64,000 bases of DNA from Semisulcospira habei (GCA_036245525.1 BTPG01000006.1:88442139-88506138), one strand, 5' to 3'. Counted from the first letter of the stretch, positions 29,744-41,632 are shown. Translations and numbers: made by a program. Notes: generated by a model not told the origin, from the letters alone.

Positions 29744-31000
29744 CTAGGCGAACCTACGGCGCCTGAGGCGCCGGGAGGGAGTGCTGCGCCGCCGAGATGT
29801 CCCCCACAAGCCAAGATAGGTGCGCTGGCTGGATAGCTCTCGTGGGTAGAAGCGGGTGAAGGTAGATTCGGCCCGCCAACCCACAGCTGCCACAATATCC
29901 CTCACTGCACAGTTATGGTCAAAAGCGGTACTCACTGCCACTGCTCGGACTCCATGCGCCCGGATGCACCTCTTTTTCGCTTGTTCTGGGGTGAGCTCTT
30001 TATACGCCGAAAAGATCACCCAAAGTATCCCGGGCGAGATAGTTTGTGCCGAATTGTCTCGTCTGCCCAGAGCCAAGGGCAGGAGAGGTTGTGATATCAC
30101 TCAATGCACAAATCGGCCAACTTTCCTTTTGCGATACTCTCTATCCCTCCTCGGACCTCATGAGCCCGGGTGCACACCGTACGGCTTGCTCTAGGACGAG
30201 CTCTTGTACACCAGCCGAATCACCCAGCGTAGCCCGTACAAGAATTCTGTGTGCCGAAATGTGTCATCGTCGCCTCAAGCACCAGACGGCGCAGAGAGGA
30301 CTGAATGAATGAATGAAATGTGTCATCTGCCCGAAGCCCAAGGGCAGATAAAGGCGTGAACGCCCTTGTCTATGTGGCTTAGTTCTGCGCAGGTACACTT
30401 CAAAAGCCCTGACAGGGTCCTTTAGGCGCGAGTCCTGTGGCTGATCCGTCGCCCCGAGATGTCAGACTGTTACGATTTGTAAGGCTGACGTAGGAACTTG
30501 GTTCTTAGCCCAAAAAGGCAGGGTCCTTCAGCAGTTGTACCGATCCATCGGTCCTGCGTAGGCGAAAGTGGGACGTACCGAAAAGGCATCGATCTCGCTA
30601 ACCGCGAGGCTGTGGCAAGGGCAAGTAAAGTACAGGTCTTCCTGGAAAGATCTCCCAACCGTGCTAAAGGTAGAGGCTGAACTCTTGGAGTTGAGGCCAG
30701 GCGTGTAGAACAAAATGGACCATCAGATCTGCCAAGTCTTTGCACGCTCCCGAATCTGGCCATCCCAGGTGTCTGTGCATGTCTGCCCCCATAGCTAGAT
30801 CACCCTGGATGGTGACGGGAGCCAATCCTGTCTGAAGAACAGCCACATGAAAAACTCCGCCAGCTGCTTCCTCGATTATGGTTAGGTCCGTGGGGAAAGT
30901 CGCTTCGCGACACACCAGGACTGGAGAACGCGGGAAAGTCGCTTCGCGACACACCAGGACTGGAGAACGCGACACTTGCCTTCGTAGACATTACGAGTTG
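29744..31000 (-). pseudogene. DIRS tyrosine recombinase, broken (element B1)
   Basis: The C-terminal part (29,744-30,100) has RAHGVRAVAVSTAFDHNCAV with Gly in place of the usual Glu in the His-x-x-Arg box, then VGWRAESTFTRFYPREL with the Tyr but Pro for Leu. Parts of the middle and N-terminal region follow in other frames, with two local duplications near 30,080-30,320 and 30,895-30,970. Confidence 0.75.
30893..30975. repeat. Short tandem duplication, 41 bp x 2
   Basis: GGAAAGTCGCTTCGCGACAC then ACCAGGACTGGAGAACGCG occurs twice head to tail. The GTCGCTTCGCGAC core is itself a small inverted repeat. Confidence 0.85.
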
Positions 31001-31639
31001 GGACCCTTCTGGCTTTAGAGGTTGCTTCCACTGCAGCACCCGAAAGCCTCTAGCTGAGAGGGCTTGCTAGGCAATCTTCAACCATGTAATAGTTGCTCCG
31101 GGCACATGTGGAACAGCTGCTGCCTTGGCTGCTTGAGCATCGGACTCGGCGTGGAAGGTACCCGAGGCAGCAGTCCCAGCGTTTCTGAGTGCTCTTAGGT
31201 ACTAGCACTGCGCATACGACAGGAGTAGTCAGTGAGAAACCGCACCTCCCTTTGCGCGAGTCGATCTTTCCAACGATGAGCGTTAGCCCACCTCCTTCAT
31301 CTACAGCCAGTAGATGAGTCTGCCTGTCTGTTCTCCTGTCCAGCTGCCCGAGATCGGGGCAAAATGCGGTAGTAGGTAGGCCCCCCAGACTGAGCGGCTC
31401 GCATCCGTGTAGATAGCTACTTGAAGAGGAGGAGAGAAGATGCCAGCCAGGTAATGTCCGACCAAGTTGCCGAACAGACTGTACTAACTCCATCACAGGT
31501 ACCAAGGCCACTACATCGCCCAAGGAGGGGCGCCAGTGTAGGGGCAGAAGAAGCTGAATCGTCCTCGCATAGTGTGTGCCTAGGGACGAAGATCCGTAGC
31601 TGCGCTAAGCATGTCTAACAGATGAAGTCAGGCCCTGGC

Positions 31640-31940
31640 CAGGAGAGCTTCCGCTTGAAAAGCTCCGAATGACGCTTCCATAAAGGTCTGAATCCGTCCC
31701 TCTGGCAGTCCTCCTCAATGGAGGTCGGTCAAGAATCTCATACTCAAGTGGACAAAATGGCGCGACGGAACCAAGTCGGACTTGCCTCCGTTGACTAGGA
31801 AGCCTAGGCGACGGAGTAGAGCCAGCAGGGCATCTCTGTCAGTTTTCACACGCTCGTCATGCGGTTCCGCAACCGCCGGTCGTCCAGCTAGTTGGACGTC
31901 GGACTGGAAGCTGCTTGTCGCATCCTGCCAACACAATTTT
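31640..31940 (-). pseudogene. DIRS reverse transcriptase fragment (element B1)
   Basis: DRDALLALLRRLGFLVNGGK then SDLVPSRHFVHLSMRFLTD matches the region after the YxDD box in elements A and C (DRDALQALFQWLV, HLGMEFLTD). Surrounding sequence is too decayed to follow. Confidence 0.7.
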
Positions 31941-32699
31941 CACACCTGGAGAGAGGTCCCATCCGAAAGGTAGAGCCCGAACTGGTAAACTATCCCGCGC
32001 CTAATGCCGCGAAGCTGGCATGCAGAATCGTGTCCGCTAGGTCAAGGCTCCTTTTCTACTGCGCCATCCTAAGGACGCATCGTCATCCTCTGAGCTTTGG
32101 CTGCCTCCATCCTGCAAAATGGTCCGAGGAACTTGTTTAGCGTCGACACGTTGAAGATCCGCCGCCAAACCCTCCGGCTCGGGGACGAGAAGAGTCAACC
32201 GTAGCATGCCGTGCAGACAGGAGGCAAAACCACCTCTGTGGTCAACTTCTGTAAATGGCCGTCACCCTGCCATGTCCCGTCCTCCCGATGCTTGCGTCCA
32301 TACCGACACTTGTCTAACGGCTGTGCCGCCATCTCCAGTAACCTTCTCTGTCTCTTTCCTCTTCTCTAATCTTCTTCTCTTTTAATCTGTTCCTTCTCTT
32401 TCCTTCCTTCCCGTTCACCCAGAGAGACGCGGGCCTAGGAAGTCGTCTTGTCTAATTCTCATGTCAGCGCGTTGGCTGAGCCGTGCCTGTAGCCAGGCAT
32501 CCTTTCCACTGCCAAGAGGGTAGAGGGACAACTAGAAGAGAGTCGCATACCACCGCTGGCGCGCACCGCCGCCCTCAGCAGAATGAAGTCCATCGCCGAC
32601 ACAAGAGAAGTCGGACACTCAACCTCCTCTCCCAGCGCTGACGAGTCCTCCGCATGTAGACTGCACGCCTCCTCGTCATCCACGGCGCACTGAGATGTT

Positions 32700-33910
32700 G
32701 CTGTCGCTCCTGGTCCTAGTACCGAGCGAAGAAGAAGAAGAAGACCATGGTCCGCGATCCCCCAATGTGGGCTGCGTCGGTATCAACGGAATGCTGCCTC
32801 TGTCCCTCGGCTATAATCCTAGTGGTCCCGGCGCTGACATTGAAGCTGCGTCTCCACATGAGAGCAGTCCCCGCCAGTCTGTCAGATGATCTGCTGCAGT
32901 TACCCGTGTGGCTGCGTCAGTGTTTCCGTCAGACTGTGCGCCTCCTCGTCATCCGCCGTTCGCCGAGGAAAAAGGCTGTCTCGGTGTCAACGGGATGCCG
33001 CCTCCTTTCATCGGTCGTCATCCGTGTGGTGCCGCCGCTGACGTCGAAGCTGCATCTCCGGGTAGGAGCGGTCCCCGTCAGTCCATCTGGCGATCTGCTG
33101 CGGTTCACCCATGCCATTGCATCAGTAGGAGCAGTCCCCATCAGTCCATCTGGCGATCTGCTGCGGTTCACACGTGCCGTTGCGTCAGTAAGAGCGGCCC
33201 CCGTCAGTCCATCTGGCGATCTGCTGTGGTTCACCCGTGCCGCTGCGTCAGTAAGAGCGGCCCCCGTCAGTCCATCTGGTGATCTGCTGTGGTTCACCCA
33301 TGCCGCTGCGTCAGTAAGAGCGGCCCCCGTCAGTCCATCTGGAGATCTGCTGCGGTTCACCAGTGCCGCTGCGTCAGTAAGAGCGGTCCCCGTCAGTCCA
33401 TCTGGCGATCTGCTGCGGTTCACCCATGCCGTTGTGTCAGTAAGAGCGGTCCACTTCAGTCCATCTGGCGATCTGCTGCGGTTCACCCGTGCCGTTGCGT
33501 CAGTAAGAGCTGTCCCCGTCAGTCCATCTGGCGATCTGCTGCGGTTCACCCGTGCCGCTGCGTCAGTGTCCTTGTCAGACTGCGTGCTCCTCATCATCCG
33601 CCAGTCGGTCCGACGATCTGCTGCAGTTATTCGTGCGGCTGCGTCAGTGTCTCCGTCGGACTGCGCGCCTCCTCCTCATCCGCCGTTCGCCGAGGAAAAA
33701 GGAAGTCTCGGTGTCAATGGGATGCCGCCTCCGTCCATTGGTCGTCATCCATGTGGTGCCGCCGCTGACGTCGAAGCTGCCTCTCCGGGTAGGAGCGGTC
33801 CCCGTCAGTCCATCCGGCGATCTGCTGCGGTTCACCCGTGCCTTTGCGTCAGTGTCCTCGTCAGACTGCACGCCTCCTCGTCATCCGCTGTGCGCTGAGA
33901 TGTGGTTGTC
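32700..33910. repeat. Composite minisatellite with 63-bp units inside a larger duplicated block
   Basis: From about 33,066 to 33,560 a 63-base unit (TCAGTCCATCTGGCGATCTG, CTGCGGTTCACCCGTGCC, GTTGCGTCAGTAAGAGC) repeats eight times with period exactly 63 (starts near 33,079, 33,142, 33,205 and so on). The block CCGCCGTTCGCCGAGGAAAA to the first unit (32,950-33,110) recurs at 33,680-33,830, and a weaker third copy starts near 32,750. Because 63 is a multiple of three and the unit has no stop in several frames, long open frames arise on both strands; I do not call them genes. Confidence 0.88.
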
Positions 33911-35019
33911 TCGGTGTCAACGGGATGCCGCCTCCATCCATCGGTCATCACTGAGTGGTCCCGCCCCTGACGTCAAGCTGCGTCTTCGCTGCAGCACGAT
34001 CCCTGCCAGACTGGTCCCAAGATCTGAAGCTCCTAGCTGGAGTCTCTGAAGCCCGGTGTCTAGAATAGGTTCGTGCCGCGCCGCTCCAGAACTTGTCCGC
34101 CGATCCGTTGAAGGGGGGAGGGAAGATGAGACATCATCAGGAGAACGGTAACTGCCATGTGCCGTCCCGCTGTCATCGAGCCTGCGTCTTCTGAGTAGAG
34201 CGACGGCTGCCCAACTGGTCTGAGGATCTGCTGCACCTAGCTGGAACTCTGAAGCCCGTTGCCACAGCGAAGTCCATTGGTGCGAGACGCTCAACTAGTC
34301 CTCCGATCCTACGATTAAGAGCACAAATATGAGACGTCAACACGATAACGGTCTCTGCCGCGTGTAGACTCCACACGCCGTGACCATTCCTTTGATCGCG
34401 AAGATCGAACACTATGTCTGTGCTTCGCGGGTCCAACGTCTATTAGCTCTTTCTCTTTCTTTCCACTCTCCATATGACGGCTCATCGAACTGACCACACT
34501 GATCCTCTCCCGAAGGAGGCTATCATCGCCAGTGGCGCCTCTATCTCTGGACTCAGAAATTTCTTTTTCTCTTCCTATTTTCTTACCATGTAACCTGTCA
34601 ATTTGGCGTCTTGAAATCCTTCCCCCTCCGAGAGAGGTCCCGAAGGTGTGACCTTGTCCAGGCGCTGGTCTGGCCTACGGTAGTAGGGTGTTCTCAACTC
34701 CGAGGGGGGGTCCCCTGCTTCTGCTGCCTGGGTCCTCTTATTGCCAGGAGGGCTTCCATTTGACCCAACGAAAACTCTGCGGAGGGACCGACCTCTCAAA
34801 GGCCTTACTAATCATAGGGTGGCGAACCCCTGCCTGGCCTATTTCCCCTTCTGTGGATTGAAGGGTATAAATGAGCTCTTGGTGCTGTGCGGGATGGCGA
34901 ATCCCTTTCGGCTACTAAAGGCTCAATCGTCCGCACAGGACGAGGCAGTTCTGCACGAGGCACCGGAGGGGGCAGCAGGTCCCTTTTGCGCCGACAAACA
35001 CACGATGTCTGAATTGCCT
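33911..35019. other. Decayed interior of element B1
   Basis: Two diverged copies of a TCTGAAGC(T/C)C...GTAGAGCGACGGCTGC-type segment (about 34,020-34,130 and 34,200-34,290), otherwise no recognisable domain. Position corresponds to gag. Confidence 0.4.
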
Positions 35020-35375
35020 TTCTTTGTTTCACATTCAAAGGAGTGGACACGCTCTGCGCGCCGGCCTTTCTCCCTGTAAAAAGCCCATAGTTGTGATAAA
35101 CGGTCTGAAATTTCATTTCTTTGTTTCACATTCAAAGGAACGAACGCGCCCTGCGTGCCGGCCTTTCTCCCTGTAAAAGGCCCATAGTTGTGACCAACGG
35201 TCTGAATTGCATCTCTTTGTTTCACATTCAAAGGAACGGACGTGACCAGCGCGCCGGCCTTTCTCCCTGTAAAAGACCCATGGTAGTGACCCACGGTCTG
35301 AATTTGCATTTCTTTGTTTCACATTCAAAGGAATGGACGCGCCCTGCGTGCCGGCCTTTCTCCCTGCAAAATTAC
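35020..35375. repeat. Tandem repeat, about 96 bp x 4 (element B1)
   Basis: CTTTGTTTCACATTCAAAGG occurs at about 35,022, 35,118, 35,215 and 35,311, each followed by GCGTGCCGGCCTTTCTCCCT. On the minus strand the units read FYREKGRRAGHVRSFECETK in turn, in frames shifted between copies. Lies just inside the gag cysteine motif. Confidence 0.85.
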
Positions 35376-35384
35376 ACATCACCA

Positions 35385-35455
35385 GGCCACTGGAATTCGC
35401 CACACATGGTGCAGGTCCTCACCTGAGCACTGTAACAAAAGACAGACATAGGCCT
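35385..35455 (-). pseudogene. DIRS gag cysteine motif remnant (element B1)
   Basis: One minus-strand frame reads YSAQVRTCTMCGEFQWPGDV, the counterpart of VRTCTRCGDFQWPSD in element A. The rest of gag is gone or replaced by repeats. Confidence 0.65.
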
Positions 35456-36010
35456 TGCGAGTGCTCGGAGCCTCAAGGAGGGTCCGAGTTCCCGACCGGT
35501 CGCGTACATACAAATTCAGAAAATTCAGAGAAATGTATTTTTCTTTAAAATTATTTTTTTTCAAAAAATACTTACCGATGTTATTACTAATAGGAATGGT
35601 TTCCTAGCTAGACTAATTTTAGCCTAAATTGTTGTGTACGAGTATGGCCGTGATGGCAGGTGAGGGGCGCCATAGCCTAGGCGGTAACCCGAGTAGCCTC
35701 CCTTCCAACCCAACCGCGCATGTGCCCAGCCGAAAGCTCACCAGTCAGTCTCTTAGCGAACCAGCGGCAAGCGGGGCAGGTGGGAGGGACCTTCGAGTAA
35801 TACCATCGGTAAGCATTTTTCGAAAAAATTCATTTTAAAGAAAAATACATTTGTTTCCTCAAAACACATTACCGATGGTATTACTAATAGGAAGAATCCC
35901 GAAAAGGAGGTGGGTGCCGCTATAACGCCCCTAACCCACGCCTTAGAGACTACTAGAGCCGCAATCCCTAAGCAACCTCCCTCTAATTTTAGCAAAGATA
36001 CTTGCGGTGC

Positions 36011-37434
36011 CTAGGGCGCCGGGAGGGAGTGTTGCGCTGCCACGATGTCCCCCACCAGCGTAAGGTTCTGACGCTGGTTGGAGAGGTCCCTCAGGTAGAA
36101 GCGGGCGAAGGTAGTCTCCGCACGCCAAGCCACGGCTGCCACAATGTCTTTGACAGCACAGTTGCGGTCGAATGCAAGGCTCGTGGCCATGGCTCTGACC
36201 TCGTGCACCCTGAAGCTCCTACGCTTAGCCGTGTCAGGGGAGAGGTCTTGGTAGGCGGAGCGTATCACCCATCGGAGCCAGGAGGAGGTCGTCTGGGCTG
36301 AGATGTCCTGTCTACCTGGGGACAAGTGAGGAAAAGGCGGGTGCGTCCTCTGCGGAGTGGCTTGGTCTGGCGCAGGTACACACGTAAGGCCGTCACGGGT
36401 GGGCTTGCGGCCATGGCTCTGACCTCGTGTGCCCTGATGATCAATCGTTGGCTTTATCAGTGGCGAGGTCCTGGTAGGTGGAGCGTATTACCCGTCGGAG
36501 CCAGGAGGATAGCATCAGGGCTGAGTTGTCATTTCTACCTGGGGACAGAGTGGGGGGTGGGCGGGTGTGTCCCCTGCGTAGCGGCTTGGTCCGGCGCAGA
36601 TACACGCGTAAGGCCCTCACCGTGTCCTGTTTGGACTCGCGGGTGGGCCTGGGTCTCTCCATGATTGAATGGTGACCAACTGCGGGGCAGCCAACCTGAT
36701 AGGTTCTTGGCGAGAACACCGGGTCAGGTAGCAGTAGAGCCGAGCCGAGCTGTCCGTCCGGAGCCGCAACAAGCGGGCGTGCTGATTGGGCATGCAGCTC
36801 GCTGACCTTGGACGCAGACACTAGGGCCATTAGAAGCAGGTCTTCCGTGTCACGTCTGGTAGTCTCGCCGACTGGATCGGTTCAAAGCAGGCCGAGTTGA
36901 GCCAAGTAAGGACCCAAGACAGGTCCTCTCGCGGCACCAGGGAGCGAAGGGAGGGACGTTGTAGACCGAAGTGGGCCATCAGGTCGGTGAGGTCTTGCAG
37001 TTATCCGGGTCGGGATGTCCCAAGAGTCGGTACGTGTCAGCGACCATGTCAGGTAGCCGCGAATGGTGATCGGCGCTAATGCTGGCAGGTGAACCGCGAG
37101 AGGAAGGTGTCCGCCAGCTGAGTTCTGTCAATGTGGGGGAGAGGCGGACGCTGTCAACAGTTGTACAGGACTCGCCCCTTCCCTTCGTAGAATTGTCTGG
37201 TCGAGATTCCGCGGGCTGTAGCGATGCTTCCCCTGTCGCACCTGAGAAGCCTCTGGAGGCGAGGGCTTGCCGCACAATCTCCGGGCGTGACGGAGGAGCC
37301 GTTCGGGGCACGGGTGGTACAGCACCTGTCGTGAATGCTGAGCATCGTGCGCTGGGTGGGAAGCCGCAGCGGCGGAGTCGTGGCGAGGTCCAGGCGGCCG
37401 GTGGTCCACGACTTGGTCCAGCGGAACGGGCCAC
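36011..37434 (-). pseudogene. DIRS tyrosine recombinase with internal duplication (element B2)
   Basis: The C-terminal part is clean: FRVHEVRAMATSLAFDRNCA then AETTFARFYLRDLSNQR, with His-x-x-Arg and Tyr. At 36,240-36,400 and 36,465-36,620 the same segment (SSWLRWVIRSAYQDL, LRVYLRRTKPLRRG) occurs twice, a duplication of roughly 220 bases that inserts extra sequence in the catalytic domain. The N-terminal half (to 37,434) is frameshifted. Confidence 0.75.
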
Positions 37435-37608
37435 CAGGAACAGAATCGCGTTGCATCCTCTGGGCTTGAGTAGAACTTAGGGGACGAGCACCGTCAGCGT
37501 AGGCGATCAGGCCATCGCACGGGACAGAGGACGCGTCGACTGTCCCGGCAAGCGGGTCTGGAATCGACTAGATAAAGCGGGGAAGCTGTCGATCTCACCT
37601 CGGCGCGA

Positions 37609-38265
37609 TCATGGGGAAGTGTCCGCTGCACAGATCACCCGAACAATGTCTGGACGGCCCGTCCACTCTGTGCGTAGAAGCTGGCCGCGACACGCGAGGA
37701 GTCGGCAGGACCTGTGGTAGCCCCGGGAAGTCTCCTGCTCAGAAGTGATGTCACGATCTAGGCACCAACGGAGATGCAGAGGAGGAAGTACAGGGAGAGG
37801 AGGCGTGCCTTGCCTGCTTCTGAAGTAGTCGACCACTGTGGCACCGTCGGAGGGGACGAGAAGCTCCTGGCCTCGGGGATGTGGCACCCGCAGCTGGACG
37901 AGGAAGACTGGAGGCCATCCGGCGGAGGCAGGGTAGGGTCTTGGTAACAGCGGAGAGCTCCGGGTGGCGAGACTTGTGTCGATGCGAGGGACATCTCGAG
38001 AGGAGGGGAGAACTCCCGTCGCGCGCCGGGCGGGATCCGTCCCATGAAGAAGGTGAGGGCGTAGCATCGATCTCACTGGAACCTGAGACTCGAGGTCGCC
38101 TGCCGAGGGTCGTCCGGAGAGAAGCAGGTTTGGCTGAGGCAGGGGCAGTAGAGACATCAAAGGGGAAGAAGGCCCGCCGTGGAACTTACCCATCCCTGAC
38201 GCCGAAGTCCCCGTCTGGTGGAGTACTCCTGATCTTGAGACAGCCGGGTTCACGAAGAGCTGCAT
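37609..38265 (-). pseudogene. DIRS RNase H region (element B2)
   Basis: LLVPSDGATVVDYFRSRQGT corresponds to LILSDNSTIILYIQRQGGTR of element C, and CRGQLLRTEWTGRPDIVRVI to the domain end. The first part (SQVPVRSMLRPHLL) also recurs in the mosaic at 61,300. 218 codons open, but the first catalytic Asp region is not seen. Confidence 0.65.
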
Positions 38266-39227
38266 TTGCTGCTTCCGAAGCTGCCCTTCGTGACGTCGGT
38301 GTGAGGTCCCATCCCCGGTAGAGAAGCGGCACTAAGGCGAGAGGTTGAATCTGCCCACGTAGACCAGGAACCATGTCTGCTGAGGGGATCCCAAGTGCGT
38401 CTCGATCCATCTCAAGGAGGGCTCCAACCGATTCCGCGAGGGATCATCTAGGCATGTCGATGTGGAGCACGAAGACGTCTGACTGGTCCTGTCTGCAATG
38501 GAGTACAGCCACAGTAGAACCCCCAGAGGCTGCGAGAGCCACCGGAGGGAGTACCCAACCCTGGCAGGTCACTCCGTCAGGGGTAAGCGGAGGGAACGGC
38601 TGGAGTCAGTGTCCTCTTCTCCTTCCTGGGGAAGACCAGAACGCAATGCCGTCCGAGGAGGACTCCGACCAGCTCTGTATCACCTAGGAAGTCACCGAGT
38701 CTGGGCTGAAGGCCCAGTCTAAGTCTGCACTGAGAGGCGAGGTCTCGGGCGGCCTCCCCGCCGAAGGATGGGGCGGTGACGAACTGGCACGTGGTGCGCG
38801 TGTCGACTGTTGTAGCCGCTACCTGCGGACTTGCCAACTGCAAAACATAGTGCACAAGAAAAGTGAGCGCGCGTGCCCCCGCCGGCCCGCAATACGAATC
38901 CGCACGAATCGAAACGAAGTTTAAGTGCACGGCGTATGCCGACACCCGGGGCTCTACCCCCACCCTGGAGCGCCAGACGTAGGCAATAACCGAGGTTTTA
39001 CCTTGCCAACCGAAGAAGCAGGGCACCAACACAGGTCGAAGACCAACCAGAACAGCGTGGAGTCCAGCACCCACGGCTGAAGGTAGGCTCGACGCAGTCC
39101 CGGTTCGTGACAGGAGTCCACACAGGTGCCACTGACACGACCGGTTCCAGACGCTAGGAACACCGCCGAGGAAATCAGGAAGCATCCACCTAACACCAGA
39201 CACCCTGAAGTTAGTCCTAGCTCTAAG

Positions 39228-39600
39228 CAGAAAGTTCAGGACACGTGACGTGCGAAATTCGCCACGAACAGTCTGGCCCCGAGGCGCGTGAGCACAGTTC
39301 ACACGACGCCGCAGCCACGTCAGGACTAAGCCACAAAGACCGACGAGGAAAAAACCCACAGGAAAGCGTCCAAGCCTAACACCGGGCACTCCGAGGCTAG
39401 CAGTTGAGCAAAGGAGAAAGTTCAGGACACACAAAGCGCGTAACACACTACGGCCAGACCGGCCTCGAGGCACGTGAGCACAGTCCACAAGACGCCGCTG
39501 TCTCGTCAGGTCTAAGTCACAAACACCGACGAGGAAGGTCCCACAAGAAAGCGTCCAAGCCTAATACAAGGAAACCTCCAACAAAACCCCACGACCGGTC
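39228..39600. repeat. Tandem repeat, 186 bp x 2, in leader of element B2
   Basis: AGAAAGTTCAGGACAC at 39,230 and 39,416, followed in both by CACGTGAGCACAGT(T/C)CAC, GACGCCGC and GAAAGCGTCCAAGCCTAA. A 303-codon open frame over this area (38,577-39,488) is partly a product of the repetition. Confidence 0.8.
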
Positions 39601-40422
39601 CACAACTTTACACAGTCCGAATCTAGAGTCATAGACGTACACAACCTTCCCCTGTCTAGCAAAGAAACTGACTGGTGAGCTTCCGGCTGGGCGCATGTGC
39701 GGTTGGGTTGGAAGGGAGGCTACTCGGGTTACCGCCTAGGCTATGGCGCCCCTCATCTGCCATCACGGCCATACTCGTACACAACAATTTTGGCTAAAAT
39801 TAGTCTAGCCAAGAAACCATTCCTATTGGTAATGTGTTTTGAGGAAATAATTCGGGAAATGCCGTCGCCCGGTCAAACGCCAGCTGAGGCAGTAACCGAA
39901 GCTTTACCTGTCCATGCCTTGAATACAGAATCACTAACCCACACAAGCACAGAATAATCCTTCTTTCTTTTTCTTTTCTTATTTTTTCTTTATTTATTTT
40001 TTCCTTCCTTAACAGGACCAAGAATCACACAAGTAGCGTTCACACAGTCCAAGGTCGGAGCATGAGGTGCACACGACCGTCCTAACTGAGCTAAGCGAAG
40101 TCACTGGCGGGAAAGGGCGAGTGCGCTAACGGATACGGTAGTAAATTTATTCCGGGAGGCCACTTGTGGTATCCGGGCTATGGCTCCCCAGTGATTCCCT
40201 CCCCTAGTATGAGGGACACAGTAAGTTTTGGGCTAAAATTGATGAGTTAAGCGAAGGTTCCAATTAGTAATGTCATCGGTAATGATTTTGAGAAAATAAA
40301 TGGTGGAGCGATAACAGGAGCTAGTCACCCCCCTCAATAAAACAATTTTGATTTAATCCATGTGAATCTTGTGAATCTGCTTGACGACCCAAAGACAAGA
40401 TGAAATGGAAGCCAGTAAAACT

Positions 40423-40492
40423 TAACCTATTTGGAGTGACCAACATAATGAGCGACTAACTGCCATTAAAGATCATCACTTAGGTGGTTAAT
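40423..40492. repeat. Half of a family 4 palindrome
   Basis: TGAGCGACTAACTGCCATTAAAGATCATCACTTAGGTGG-like arm without partner; it stops eight bases from an HPS5 donor site. Confidence 0.6.
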
Positions 40493-40500
40493 GCACATAC

Positions 40501-41410
40501 CTGTCTTTGACAGAAGAGATGCTGCGTCGAGAAGCGTCAGTCAGACGGTCACGCATGGACGCTATATCCTGACTGTACACCGGCACCTCATCCATGCCAC
40601 TCAGAGTTGGCGACACTCCCATCGCAGACAGCCTCTGGATCAAGGTAGGAATTATCTCCCTTTCAGGATCTGTTGATTTTGGCTGTGGGCGCTTAAAAGA
40701 AGCAGCAAGGTTTGAGTCACTCAAGGAAAGGGTTAAATTTGCGACACGGGAGATATTTTCATTCCGCAAGGCATTTTCACTGTGGTCTGCACAGGAAACA
40801 AACCTTGTGGCATTAACAGAAAGGTGATGCTCATCTTCCATACCTCCCTCCCCTGAGACCAAGGGCACTAATCCATCACCAGTATCATCATCTCCAGCAT
40901 GCATTGCATCAAGATGAATGCCAGTAGGCAGTGGTGATGACGATGAAGACCGCCGAGAACCCACTGAAAAACTGGCAGATTTTTCTTGACGTTCTTCTTC
41001 GTGGTCTTCAGGAGAACCTAGCCCTACAAAACCACGGAGTTGTTCCCTGCTTCCTGTCTCAATTGATTCAAACAGTTCCAGAGCCACAATCCCAGGTTTG
41101 TGACTAGCACCATGTTCTTGCATTCTGGCATTTACAGAGAGTTCCATCTCTCCTGGTTCTGATGTTGATCTAAAAAATCTATCATGACCAGACTCTGTGT
41201 CAGTGACATTCTCAAAGTGAGCACTGCCTGAGGGGAAAACATCGTCGGATGGGGTGACAGAAGCCGACTCGTAATCCAATGTGTCCTCTTCTTCGATGCT
41301 GCTGATGGTTGCTATGGAGATGGTGTCGGGGTCCGCATCAGTTCGAGAGTAGAGTTCATCTTCCTGACCCCGGACTGGTGATGAGTCCAGAGATCGTCCA
41401 TGCCTTAATT
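40501..41410 (-). CDS. HPS5: HPS5 acidic linker exon
   Basis: Phase 1 in, phase 2 out; acceptor TATCTCTACTCAG, donor GTATGT. It opens LRHGRSLDSSPVRGQEDELY and runs through DTISIATISSIEEEDTLDYE, rich in Ser, Asp and Glu, to ASMRDRLTDASRRSISSVKD. Position corresponds to the SSISSHESFSILDSG linker of the human protein, several times longer here. No domain; probably disordered, with many acidic Ser sites. Confidence 0.82.
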
Positions 41411-41567
41411 CTGAGTAGAGATAAAATTACAAAAAAAAAGATTACAATTGAAAAGCAGCTTAACCTCTTTACTGCCAGATGATCCAGACTGCGTTTCAGC
41501 AGTCTGTGTTAACTCAACATCAAACTGCTCCATCCGTCTAAGAAACATGAATGCAAAGTGGTGTCAA

Positions 41568-41632
41568 CAAGAGACATAGATCCTCATGAGCCCCCGCAAC
41601 TGCGGGGGCTCATGAGGATCTATGCCTCTTGC
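41568..41632. repeat. Hairpin palindrome, family 1 (copy 11)
   Basis: CAAGAGACATAGATCCTCAT and ATGAGGATCTATGCCTCTTG around GAGCCCCCGCAACTGCGGGG; one mismatch in 31 pairs. Confidence 0.9.

Larger units (their letters stand above)
35533..39850 (-). mobile_element. DIRS-like retrotransposon B2, nested in B1
   Basis: Left end 35,533-35,770 (TATTTTTCTTTAAAATTATT, GGAATGGTTTCCTAGCTAGA, TGTGTACGAGTATGGCCGTG) and inverted right end 39,672-39,850 agree closely. Internal complementary region at 35,808-35,885. At 4.3 kb it is shorter than A and C; RNase H and recombinase pieces remain but I find no reverse transcriptase core, so a deletion is likely. Being inside B1 it is the younger insertion. Confidence 0.85.
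29283..40299 (-). mobile_element. DIRS-like retrotransposon B1, interrupted by element B2
   Basis: The left end (29,283-29,520: ATTAATTTTTCTTTAAAATG, then GGAACCTTCGCTTAACTCAT) and the right end (40,085-40,299, its inverted copy ending GGTAATGATTTTGAGAAAAT) match one another better than any other element. The internal complementary region is at 29,553-29,625. The recombinase, a reverse transcriptase scrap and a gag start are visible but heavily decayed, and 32.7-34.0 kb has been replaced by minisatellites. B2 lies in the leader at 35,533-39,850. Confidence 0.82.

Noticed and set aside
32747..33898. 383-codon open frame on the plus strand
   Set aside because: Produced by the 63-base minisatellite lacking stops; equally long frames occur on the other strand, and the location is inside a dead DIRS element.
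38577..39488. 303-codon frame in element B2 as gag
   Set aside because: Much of it is translation of the 186-base leader repeat, and it lacks the cysteine motif of gag in A and C.
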